Source: Gammaproteobacteria bacterium (GTDB taxonomy: Bacteria > Pseudomonadota > Gammaproteobacteria > Xanthomonadales > Rhodanobacteraceae). Taken from it: a stretch of DNA of 11,091 bases. The DNA lies in contig VBNZ01000079.1 of assembly GCA_005877675.1 (NCBI GenBank), positions 3,870 to 14,960 on the forward strand, given 5' to 3'. Within the stretch, counting starts at the first letter, position 1. Each line of letters begins with the position of its first letter. Shown piece after piece: positions 1-6,090 of this stretch. Position numbers and translations under genes: made by a program. The notes below the pieces were generated by a model. That model saw only the letters and a list, made by a program, of their open reading frames with translations, had not been told where the DNA came from and made no database searches.

Positions 1-575
1 GCGAGACCGTGCTGATCGAGGGCGACAACGGCAGCGGCAAGACCACGCTGCTCAAGGTATTGTCGGGCCTGCTCGAACCGAGCGCGGGCGAAGTACTGCT
101 CAATGGCACGCCGCTGACGCTGGCGAGACTGTCGCATCAAGTCGCGCTGCTCGGCCATCTGTCAGGCATAAAAATGGAATTGTCCAGCTTGCAGAATCTG
201 CGCTTTGCGGTCGGCCTCGGCGGCATCCGCCCCGGCATCACGCCCCAGCTCGCGCTCGCCGGCGTCGGTCTCGCCGGCTATGAGGACACGCCTCTGCGCC
301 TGCTCTCGGTCGGGCAGAAAAAACGCGTTGCGCTCGCGCGCTTGGTGCTCGTGCCGGCTGCGTTATGGCTGCTTGACGAGCCGTACGCGAATCTCGATCG
401 CGACGGCATCGGCTTGGTCAATCGCCTGCTCGAAGCGCATGCGCGGCGCGGCGGCGCGGCGCTGATCACATCGCATGGCGCATATGCCTACACGGCCGGG
501 ACGCCGCGCAGGATTCCGCTAAACCCCTCTCTTCCGACACCGTCGGGGGAGAAGGTTGGGCGAGGCACGCTTTGA
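1..575 (+). CDS. ccmA: CcmA, haem exporter ABC ATPase (5' truncated)
   Basis: ATP-binding subunit of the CcmABCD complex. ATP hydrolysis drives release of holo-CcmE from CcmC/CcmD during cytochrome c maturation, on the cytoplasmic face of the inner membrane. The frame is already open at base 3, so the true start lies upstream. About 30 N-terminal residues are missing compared with E. coli CcmA (about 205 aa). Visible in order are Walker A (GDNGSGKT, bases 21-44), the signature region LLSVGQKKRVALARL, Walker B LWLLDEPYANLD and the switch histidine in ITSHG. The family normally ends soon after an RRI-x-L segment, seen here as RRIPL. The last 13 or so residues (SLPTPSGEKVGRGTL) are instead encoded by a palindromic repeat element. 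The stop falls one base before ccmB, so the two genes are probably co-transcribed and translationally coupled. The family assignment is very secure. Confidence 0.96.
   Translation, partial: ETVLIEGDNGSGKTTLLKVLSGLLEPSAGEVLLNGTPLTLARLSHQVALLGHLSGIKMELSSLQNLRFAVGLGGIRPGITPQLALAGVGLAGYEDTPLRLLSVGQKKRVALARLVLVPAALWLLDEPYANLDRDGIGLVNRLLEAHARRGGAALITSHGAYAYTAGTPRRIPLNPSLPTPSGEKVGRGTL
523..565 (-). repeat. Interspersed palindromic repeat, copy 1 (end of ccmA)
   Basis: Inverted repeat with core CCGAC (534-538), loop ACC and GTCGG (542-546), flanked by pyrimidine-rich CCCCTCTCTT and purine-rich GGGGAGAAGG. The reverse complement reads CCTCGCCCAACC then TTCTCCCCCGAC, matching the copies at 2998-3047 and 9833-9884, so this copy is inverted relative to them. 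It encodes the ccmA C-terminus. Its right end (GCGAGG, 560-565) supplies the only Shine-Dalgarno-like sequence before ccmB. Confidence 0.85.
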
Positions 576-576
576 C

Positions 577-1260
577 ATGAAACCCGGCACCGTTTCCGCT
601 GCCTGCACCGCCGTGCTCAAGCGCGATCTCGCGCTGACCTGGCGCCGCCGCGGCGACGCGCTCAATCCATTGCTGTTCGCGATTATCGTCGTGGCGCTGT
701 TTCCGTTCGCACTTGGACCCGAGCATGCGGTGCTCGAACGTATCGCCGCAGGCACGATCTTCGTCGCCGTACTACTGGCGGGCCTGCTTTCGCTCGACCA
801 GCTGTTTCGCAGCGACCTCGAGGACGGCTCGCTCGAACAACTCGTGCTGTCGCCGCATCCGCTGTCGCTGCTGCTCGCGTGCAAGATCGCAATCCACTGG
901 CTCACGACGGCGCTGCCGCTGATCCTCGTCGCGCCGCTGCTCGCACTATTGCTGCAGCTCCCCCCACCGGTGCTGCCGGTACTGCTTGCCACGCTCGCGC
1001 TGGCGACACCGCTGCTGAGCCTGATCGGCGCTATGTGCGTCGCACTGACTATCGGCATGCGCCGCTCTGGTATGCTTTTGACCTTGCTCGTACTGCCATT
1101 GCTGGTACCGGTGTTGATCTTCGGTGCGGGTGCCTGCAACGCCGCGCAAGCGGGCCTGGCGTATGCGGCGCCGCTACTTTGGCTCGGCGCGTGGCTCGCG
1201 CTTGCCGTCGTGCTCGCGCCGCTTGCGACCGCCGCCGCGCTGAGGATTTCGTTGACGTGA
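577..1260 (+). CDS. ccmB: CcmB, haem exporter ABC permease
   Basis: Membrane subunit of the CcmAB transporter that works with CcmC and CcmD to release haem-loaded CcmE. The 227-aa product is close to the usual 220 aa and is almost entirely hydrophobic, consistent with six membrane helices. The family landmarks are present: NPLLF...FPFALGPE near the N-terminus, LFRSDLEDGSLEQL around residue 80, and the C-terminal LATAAALRISL, which matches the E. coli ending almost exactly. I chose ATG 577, one base after the ccmA stop, because it matches the family N-terminus. A TTG at 556 would add seven repeat-encoded residues and overlap ccmA. A GAGG at 562-565 lies 11 bases upstream, within the repeat element. 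A 193-bp gap follows before ccmC, which is unusual for this operon. Confidence 0.96.
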   Translation: MKPGTVSAACTAVLKRDLALTWRRRGDALNPLLFAIIVVALFPFALGPEHAVLERIAAGTIFVAVLLAGLLSLDQLFRSDLEDGSLEQLVLSPHPLSLLLACKIAIHWLTTALPLILVAPLLALLLQLPPPVLPVLLATLALATPLLSLIGAMCVALTIGMRRSGMLLTLLVLPLLVPVLIFGAGACNAAQAGLAYAAPLLWLGAWLALAVVLAPLATAAALRISLT

Positions 1261-1453
1261 CTAGAATTCTTCTCATTCCGCGACGACGCGCGCAGGAGCG
1301 CGCGCGAACCGCGCAGCTGGCGCGAAGGGCGCGCGCCAGGACGGCGCGAGTCGCGCGAGAATCCACCGTCTCGCTTGCCACCGTCAAACGGCTAAAGGCA
1401 AAGTCGCTGGATTCCCGCTTGAAGCGTGCGGGAATGACGGCAGAGAACGAAGC
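1261..1453. other. ccmB-ccmC spacer with hairpins, no gene
   Basis: No credible coding frame. It holds two GC-rich inverted repeats: CGCGCGC-AGGA-GCGCGCG at 1287-1304, and CTGGCGCG with a 7-base loop and CGCGCCAG at 1317-1339. A third palindrome of different type is listed separately at 1407-1440. Bases 1315-1352 match 2828-2865 at 30 of 38 positions without gaps, so part of the spacer is a diverged interspersed repeat. No T-run follows the GC-rich hairpins, so they are not convincing terminators. They could act as mRNA processing or stability elements inside the operon (inference). Confidence 0.6.
1407..1440. repeat. ATTCCCGC/GCGGGAAT palindromic repeat
   Basis: Perfect 8-bp inverted repeat, ATTCCCGC (1411-1418) and GCGGGAAT (1428-1435), with a 9-base loop, flanked by CTGG and GACGG. 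Short intergenic repeats of the form GGATTCCCGC...GCGGGAATGACG are widespread in proteobacterial genomes (from memory). Only this one copy is in the window, ending 13 bases before the ccmC start. Confidence 0.6.
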
Positions 1454-2230
1454 ATGAATCCGCTACTCCTCTGGTTTCACAAAATGGGCTCGCCGCCGAC
1501 GTTCTACCGCGTGGCAGGGCTATGGCTGCCGTGGCTGTATGCGCTCGCGCTGGTCGCCGGCGCGGCGGGACTCTACGGCGGCCTGTTCGTCGCACCGGCC
1601 GATTACCAGCAAGGCGAATCATTCCGCATGATCTATGTGCACGTGCCCTGCGCGTGGATGGGTCTGTTCGGCTACATATTCATGGCGGCCAACGGATTCA
1701 TCGCGCTCGTGTGGCGCATCAAATTGTCGGAGACGCTCGCGATGGCCGCCGCGCCGGTCGGTGCCGCCTTCACCTTCATCACGCTCGTCTCAGGCTCGCT
1801 CTGGGGCAAGCCGATGTGGGGCACGTGGTGGACCTGGGATGCGCGCCTCACCTCCGAGCTCGTACTGCTGTTTCTCTACCTCGGCGTGATCGGTCTGTAC
1901 AACGCGATCGAGGATACGCGCCAAGCGGCGCGTGCGGCGGCGTTTCTCGCGCTGATCGGCGTCGTCAACCTGCCGGTCGTACACTACTCGGTGGTGTGGT
2001 GGAACACGCTGCATCAGGCGCAGACGGTGAACCTCATGGGCCAATCGAAGATCTCCGGCAGCATGCTGTGGCCGCTCTTGACGATGGCGTTGGCGACACA
2101 TGTGTATTTTTTCGCGAGCGTGCTCGCGCGCGCACGCGCGATGCTGCTCGGTCTCGAATCCGGCAAGGACTGGGTGCGTGTGCTCGCGCAGGGCGCCGCG
2201 CCGTCACATCCGGAGGCAGCACATGGCTGA
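1454..2230 (+). CDS. ccmC: CcmC, haem-handling protein of System I
   Basis: Inner-membrane protein that presents haem in the periplasm and promotes its covalent attachment to CcmE. The 258-aa product belongs to the HMWP (haem handling) family. Its tryptophan-rich WWD domain is WGTWWTWDARLTSEL (about residues 122-136). The two external haem-ligand histidines are His63 in YVHVP and His187 in the WWNTLHQ segment, equivalent to E. coli His60 and His184. Six hydrophobic helices are evident. The sequence between the helices (FAPADYQQG-like, WGKPMWGTWW, VNLPVVHYSV) closely follows the E. coli protein. The start at ATG 1454 gives the family-typical N-terminus; upstream Shine-Dalgarno sequence is weak. 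The 3' end overlaps ccmD by 8 bases. Confidence 0.97.
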   Translation: MNPLLLWFHKMGSPPTFYRVAGLWLPWLYALALVAGAAGLYGGLFVAPADYQQGESFRMIYVHVPCAWMGLFGYIFMAANGFIALVWRIKLSETLAMAAAPVGAAFTFITLVSGSLWGKPMWGTWWTWDARLTSELVLLFLYLGVIGLYNAIEDTRQAARAAAFLALIGVVNLPVVHYSVVWWNTLHQAQTVNLMGQSKISGSMLWPLLTMALATHVYFFASVLARARAMLLGLESGKDWVRVLAQGAAPSHPEAAHG

Positions 2231-2399
2231 GTTTTTCGGTATGGGCGGCTACGGCGCTTACGTGTGGAGCGCCTACGCAGTGTTCTTCGTCGTGCTGCTC
2301 ATTGATGCACTGCTACCGCAGTTCCAGCGCCGCGCGACGCTGCGTGACATCGCCGCGCGCCTGCGCCGCGAATCGGCGCCGTCGCGGAGTGCGTCATGA
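2223..2399 (+). CDS. ccmD: CcmD, small membrane subunit
   Basis: A 58-aa protein with one membrane helix (VWSAYAVFFVVLLIDALLP, about residues 14-32) and a basic C-terminal tail, as expected for CcmD. CcmD stabilises the CcmC-CcmE complex and is needed for release of holo-CcmE. The MGGYGAYVWSAY segment is typical of the family. The start ATG at 2223 lies inside the end of ccmC and is preceded by a strong GGAGG at 2212-2216. The stop overlaps the ccmE start as ATGA. Identification rests on short length, topology and position between ccmC and ccmE. Confidence 0.93.
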   Translation: MAEFFGMGGYGAYVWSAYAVFFVVLLIDALLPQFQRRATLRDIAARLRRESAPSRSAS

Positions 2400-2811
2400 C
2401 GCCAACCCGCAAACGCCGCTTGATCGCCGTGGTGCTGATCCTGCTCGCAGTCGGCGTCGCCGCCGCGCTCACGGTCACCGCGCTGAGCCAGAACATGACC
2501 TATCTGTTCTCGCCAAGCGAAACGCTCGCAGGCAAGCCGCCGGCCGGCGCGAGCTTCAAACTCGGCGGCGTCGTGCTCGAGCATTCGTTCAAGCGCGATC
2601 CGAACTTGCGGTCGAATACACCGGCATCCTGCCCGACCTGTTCCGCGAGGGTCAGAGCATCATCGCGACCGGCAGACTCGACAACGGCCGCTTCATCGCG
2701 CGTGAAGTACTGGCCAAGCACGACGAGAACTACATGCCGCGCGAAGTGGCGGACGCGATTGCCAAGGCCAAAGCTGCACGCTTGCGCGAAGCGACTGCGC
2801 CGGCGCAATAG
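2396..2811 (+). pseudogene. ccmE: CcmE, haem chaperone, disrupted by internal deletion and frameshift
   Basis: CcmE is the periplasmic haem chaperone that binds haem covalently through a histidine before passing it to CcmF/CcmH. The first 70 codons (ATG 2396, ATGA overlap with ccmD, GGAG at 2386-2389) encode a normal N-terminus: basic start, membrane anchor, YLFSPSE, then FKLGGVVLEHSFKRDPN. From about 2605 the homology continues one frame back as LAVEYTGILPDLFREGQ through to the haem-binding motif LAKHDENYMP (His codon 2719-2721), with the stop at 2809-2811. The two halves sum to about 137 residues against the usual 155-160. The missing part corresponds to the conserved block between RDPN and the YxGILPDLF strand, about 18-20 residues. 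The lesion is therefore a deletion of 3n+1 bases, near 50, rather than a single-base error. A misassembly in the source sequence is an alternative. As written, no functional CcmE can be made. Confidence 0.85.
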
Positions 2812-2997
2812 CCGGCGCGAACAGCCTAGCTGGCCCTCAGGGCGAGAGTCGGGACGACGCGAGTCACCGAAGCATCACGTGCGCGGACTTCACGGCCCGA
2901 AGCACGAGCGCAGGGGCGGTTCGCTTGGCGCAGCCGAGGATAGCGAGCCTGGCAGGCAGCAAAGGGTGCCATATCGCGCTGGGCGCTCAAAGCGCGC

Positions 2998-3047
2998 TCT
3001 CATCCCAACCCTCTCCCCGACGATGAAACGAGTCGGAGGAGAGGGAG
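2998..3047 (+). repeat. Interspersed palindromic repeat, copy 2
   Basis: CCCTCTCC (3009-3016) pairs with GGAGAGGG (3038-3045), and CCGAC (3017-3021) pairs with GTCGG (3032-3036) around a GATGAAACGA loop. It is the closest relative of the copy at 9833-9884 and has the same orientation. It lies about 70 bases upstream of the HiPIP start. Confidence 0.85.
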
Positions 3048-3069
3048 GCAGGCGCTTCATCCCGTCTCG

Positions 3070-3094
3070 CGATGCGCGTAAACTTCGCGCATCG
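3070..3094. promoter_or_regulatory. 9-bp perfect inverted repeat upstream of the HiPIP gene
   Basis: CGATGCGCG (3070-3078) and CGCGCATCG (3086-3094) flank the AT-rich 7-base loop TAAACTT. The right arm ends 21 bases before the HiPIP start codon and 11 bases before its AGGTG ribosome binding site (3106-3110). It could be a repressor operator, an mRNA hairpin in the leader, or a core promoter whose -10 is TAAACT. The sequence alone does not decide between these. Confidence 0.35.
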
Positions 3095-3115
3095 TCCGCC
3101 GCTGCAGGTGCCATC

Positions 3116-3451
3116 ATGAAAAAAACCATCGACACGAGCCGTCGCCGTTTCTTCGCCGCCACGGGCACCGCCCTCGGCGCCGCCGCAATTGCCAGCGCCT
3201 TGCCGCGCATCGCGCGTGCAGACGATCTACCGCATCTCGCGCTGACCGATGCGACCGCGCAGGCGCTGAATTACACCGAAGACGCAAGCAAGGTCGACAA
3301 GGCCAAGTCGCCGACCTATATCGCCGGCTCGGCCTGCGCGAACTGCAATTTCTTCCAGGGCGCCGCTGCCGCGTGGGGACCGTGCTCGTTGTTCCCGGGC
3401 AAGGCGGTCAATGCGAAAGGCTGGTGCGCCGGCTACGCGAAGAAGGCCTAA
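3116..3451 (+). CDS. High-potential iron-sulfur protein (HiPIP), Tat-exported
   Basis: HiPIPs are small periplasmic electron carriers with one [4Fe-4S] cluster cycling between 2+ and 3+. They carry electrons from the bc1 complex to photosynthetic reaction centres or terminal oxidases. The 111-aa product begins with a twin-arginine signal (SRRRFF, residues 8-13), a hydrophobic stretch and an ARA/DD cleavage site near residue 35. Cluster ligands are Cys74 and Cys77 (CANC), Cys90 (GPCSLFPG) and Cys104 (GWCAGY), the family spacing. The upstream segment LNYTEDASKVD is also typical of HiPIP. ATG 3116 is preceded by AGGTG at 3106-3110. The gene sits between ccmE and ccmF but is separated from both by non-coding DNA, and has a terminator-like hairpin behind it. 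It therefore looks like its own transcription unit inserted in the ccm locus. HiPIP is cofactor-folded in the cytoplasm and does not need Ccm itself. Confidence 0.93.
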   Translation: MKKTIDTSRRRFFAATGTALGAAAIASALPRIARADDLPHLALTDATAQALNYTEDASKVDKAKSPTYIAGSACANCNFFQGAAAAWGPCSLFPGKAVNAKGWCAGYAKKA

Positions 3452-3527
3452 AAGCTCCGCGTTCTCATCCTCGATGACTGCGGCGAGAGCTGCAGCCATC
3501 GCTTCGCCCTGCCAAGTCACGTAATCT

Positions 3528-3558
3528 AACGGCCCAGTCACCCGGGCCGTTGTCATTT
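3528..3558 (+). terminator. Probable rho-independent terminator after the HiPIP gene
   Basis: Perfect 8-bp inverted repeat AACGGCCC (3528-3535) and GGGCCGTT (3544-3551) with an 8-base loop, followed by the modestly T-rich GTCATTTCT. It lies 77 bases after the HiPIP stop and only 12 bases before the ccmF start. It would end the HiPIP transcript, yet it also stands in the way of read-through from ccmABCD into ccmF. The T-tract is weak, so termination may be partial. Confidence 0.6.
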
Positions 3559-3562
3559 CTGC

Positions 3563-5548
3563 ATGCTCCCCGAACTCGGTCAATTCGCACTGATCCTCGC
3601 CCTGCTGCTCGCCGCTGTGCAATGCACGCTGCCGCTGCTCGGTGCGTGGAAAAATTCCGCTGCGCTGATCGCGGTCGCGCGCCCGGCGGTCGCGGGGCAG
3701 TTCGTATTCGTCGTACTCGCGTTCGGCGTGCTGACCTACGCCTTCGTCACGCAGGATTTTTCGGTCGCCTACGTCGCGCAGAATTCGAACCTCGCTCTGC
3801 CGTGGTACTACCGTTTTTCGGCGGTGTGGGGCGCGCACGAGGGCTCGTTGATGCTGTGGATCCTGATCCTCAACATCTGGACGCTTGCGGTTGCCGCACT
3901 GAGTCGTCGACTGCCCGACGTGTTGATCGCGCGCGTGCTCGGCGTCCTCGGGTTCATCGCGTTCGGCTTTCTGCTGTTCACGCTGCTGACCTCCAATCCG
4001 TTCGCGCGCCATCTGCCCGCGCTCGCTGACGGCAACGATCTGAATCCGATCCTGCAGGATCCGGGACTGATCATGCATCCGCCGATGCTCTATACCGGCT
4101 ATGTCGGATTCTCGGTTGCGTTCGCGTTTGCGATCGCTGCGCTGCTCGGCGGCGAACTCGATGCTGCGGTCGTGCGCTGGGCGCGACCGTGGACCAATGT
4201 GGCGTGGGCGTTTCTGACCTTCGGCATCACGCTCGGCAGCTGGTGGGCCTACTACGTGCTCGGCTGGGGCGGCTGGTGGTTCTGGGACCCGGTCGAGAAC
4301 GCATCGTTCATGCCGTGGCTCGTCGGCACCGCACTGATCCATTCGCAGGCGGTGACGGAGAAGCGTGGCTCGTTCCGCGCGTGGACGATACTTTTATCCA
4401 TTTTCGCATTTTCCCTTTCTTTACTCGGCACGTTTCTCGTACGCTCGGGCGTGCTCACGAGCGTACATGCGTTCGCGAGCGATCCCAAGCGCGGGCTGTT
4501 CATACTCGCGTTTCTCACGGTCGTGGTCGGCGGCTCGCTGACGCTCTACGCGCTGCGTGCGCCGAAGGTCGCGGGCGGCAAGCCATTCCATCTGCTCTCG
4601 CGCGAAACGCTGCTGCTGATCAACAACCTGCTGTTCGCCTGCGCTGCCGCGATGGTGCTGCTCGGCACCTTATATCCGCTGATCGGCGATGCGCTCGGCG
4701 TCGGGCGCATTTCGGTCGGACCGCCCTACTTCGGTTTCATGTTCGCGCTGCTGATGCTGCCGGTCGTGCTGCTGATTCCATTCGGGCCGTTCTTCCGCTG
4801 GGCGGCCGGCGACTGGCGCGCGACGCTGCGCGCGCTGTTGCCCGCGCTCGCGCTGGGCCTGATCGCGGCTGTACTCGCAAAAATTCTGGCGCCCGCACTG
4901 CCGCTGCGCGGCCTCGCAGGCGTCGCTGCGAGCCTGTGGGTCGGCATCGGCATTGCGTTGTATGCGGTGAAACGCTGGCGCGAGGCCGCACCGGGACGCC
5001 GTTATACGCCGGAGATGCTCGGCATGATCGCCGCACACTTCGGCGTCGCGCTGTTTCTTGCCGGCGTGCTGATCACCGAGGCCGCGAGCGTCGAGAGCGA
5101 TTTGCGCTTTACGCCGGGCGAAACCAAAACTATCGGCGGTCTTCAATTCCAGTTCAGGGGCGTCGCCCGCGCGCAGGGGCCGAACTATGTCGCCGACGAA
5201 GGCACGCTCGAAGTGCGCAGCGGCAGCATGTTGATTACGACCTTGCATCCGCAGAAGCGCGCCTATGCCGGCGGCGGCCAGGTGCAGAGCAAGTCCGACA
5301 TCGATCCTGGGTTATTTCGCGACCTGTATGTTGCGTTAGGCGAATCCTTGGATGAAAAGACCGGCGCGTGGTCGATACGCGTCTACGTCAAACCGTTCGT
5401 GCGTTGGATCTGGCTCGGCGGCCTCATGATGATGCTCGGCGGCTTCGTCGCCGCGGCAGATCGGCGCTTCCGCGCGCTGCCGGAGCGCGCTGCGGAACCG
5501 CTGTCGGCGACGCCAGCCACAACCAAACCGATCGAGGCGCGCGTATGA
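3563..5548 (+). CDS. ccmF: CcmF, cytochrome c haem lyase core subunit
   Basis: Large polytopic inner-membrane protein that receives haem from CcmE and, with CcmH and CcmI, ligates it to the CXXCH motif of apocytochrome c. The 661-aa length is normal for the family. The WWD domain is at about residues 235-247 (WGGWWFWDPVENA). The four conserved histidines are visible: His172 (IMHPPMLYTGY), His260 (ALIHSQ), His302 (LTSVHAF) and His492 (IAAHFG), aligning with E. coli His173, 261, 303 and 491. A periplasmic domain (about residues 510-620) precedes the last membrane helix. The start MLPELGQFALILAL matches the family N-terminus. No Shine-Dalgarno sequence is visible, because the terminator-like hairpin lies just upstream. 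The 3' end overlaps ccmG as ATGA. Confidence 0.97.
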   Translation: MLPELGQFALILALLLAAVQCTLPLLGAWKNSAALIAVARPAVAGQFVFVVLAFGVLTYAFVTQDFSVAYVAQNSNLALPWYYRFSAVWGAHEGSLMLWILILNIWTLAVAALSRRLPDVLIARVLGVLGFIAFGFLLFTLLTSNPFARHLPALADGNDLNPILQDPGLIMHPPMLYTGYVGFSVAFAFAIAALLGGELDAAVVRWARPWTNVAWAFLTFGITLGSWWAYYVLGWGGWWFWDPVENASFMPWLVGTALIHSQAVTEKRGSFRAWTILLSIFAFSLSLLGTFLVRSGVLTSVHAFASDPKRGLFILAFLTVVVGGSLTLYALRAPKVAGGKPFHLLSRETLLLINNLLFACAAAMVLLGTLYPLIGDALGVGRISVGPPYFGFMFALLMLPVVLLIPFGPFFRWAAGDWRATLRALLPALALGLIAAVLAKILAPALPLRGLAGVAASLWVGIGIALYAVKRWREAAPGRRYTPEMLGMIAAHFGVALFLAGVLITEAASVESDLRFTPGETKTIGGLQFQFRGVARAQGPNYVADEGTLEVRSGSMLITTLHPQKRAYAGGGQVQSKSDIDPGLFRDLYVALGESLDEKTGAWSIRVYVKPFVRWIWLGGLMMMLGGFVAAADRRFRALPERAAEPLSATPATTKPIEARV

Positions 5549-6090
5549 TCAAGCGTCTGTTGCCGCTCGCGGTGTTCTTCGCGCTGGTCGGTTTGCTGTT
5601 GTTCGGGATTGAATGGAACAAGCACCATGAGATGAGCGAGGTGCCGAGCCCGCTGATCGGCAAGCCCGCGCCCGAGTTTACTCTTCCACTTTTATACGAC
5701 TCCGCCAAATCGCTCTCGCGCAAAGAGCTGCTCGGCGCGCCATATCTGCTCAATGTATTCGGCAGCTGGTGTCCGACCTGCCAGGACGAGCATCCGATCC
5801 TGACCAACCAGATCAAACCACTCGGCATCAAGCTCGTCGGTCTCGACTGGAAAGACGAACCCGACGACGCCAAGCGCTGGATCGCGCAGTTCGGCAATCC
5901 TTACGATGTACTGATCACCGATCGCGACGGCCGCGCCGGCATCGACTTCGGCGTGTACATGGCACCCGAAACCTTCCTAATCGATGCCCAAGGCATCGTG
6001 CGCTACAAGCGCATCGGCATGTTCACGCCGGAAAACATCCGCGACGAGCTGCTGCCGAAGATTGCCAAACTTCAGCAGAGCGCAAAATGA
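5545..6090 (+). CDS. ccmG: CcmG/DsbE, thioredoxin-like apocytochrome c reductant
   Basis: Membrane-anchored periplasmic thiol-disulfide oxidoreductase that reduces the cysteines of apocytochrome c, or resolves the CcmH mixed disulfide, so that haem can attach. The 181-aa product has one N-terminal anchor (residues 4-22). The thioredoxin fold follows, with the active site WCPTC (Cys76 and Cys79) in the GSWCPTCQDEHP context characteristic of DsbE. The cis-proline is Pro141 (MAPETFLID). KPAPEFTLPLL is the usual entry to the fold. ATG 5545 overlaps the ccmF stop and has GAGG at 5534-5537. The stop overlaps the ccmH start as ATGA. Electrons would come from DsbD, which is not in this window. Confidence 0.96.
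   Translation: MIKRLLPLAVFFALVGLLLFGIEWNKHHEMSEVPSPLIGKPAPEFTLPLLYDSAKSLSRKELLGAPYLLNVFGSWCPTCQDEHPILTNQIKPLGIKLVGLDWKDEPDDAKRWIAQFGNPYDVLITDRDGRAGIDFGVYMAPETFLIDAQGIVRYKRIGMFTPENIRDELLPKIAKLQQSAK

Larger units (their letters stand above)
2812..3115. other. Non-coding stretch between ccmE and the HiPIP gene
   Basis: About 304 bases with no gene that I can support. From left to right it holds a diverged repeat (2828-2865, 30 of 38 bases identical to 1315-1352), about 130 bases of GC-rich sequence without recognisable features, a palindromic element (2998-3047) and a 9-bp perfect hairpin (3070-3094). The frame of the broken ccmE N-terminus happens to stay open across it into the HiPIP gene. 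The translated sequence is basic and arginine-rich and shows no domain. Confidence 0.7.

Noticed and set aside
556..576. Upstream TTG start for ccmB
   Set aside because: It would add seven residues encoded by the palindromic repeat and overlap ccmA. ATG 577 matches the family N-terminus and follows the ccmA stop directly.
2890..2990. GC-rich stretch with GGTTCGC as a possible tRNA or small RNA gene
   Set aside because: No complete T-arm, anticodon arm or acceptor pairing could be assembled, and no promoter or terminator frames it.
3227..4342. Long minus-strand open frame (371 codons) opposite the HiPIP gene and ccmF
   Set aside because: The translation is low-complexity and charged (rich in R, E, Q, D), with no family resemblance. 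It lies opposite well-conserved HiPIP and CcmF. It is a by-product of GC-rich codon bias.
4189..5355. 388-codon plus-strand frame inside ccmF
   Set aside because: Arginine/alanine-rich out-of-frame translation of ccmF without motifs; CcmF is conserved over the same bases.
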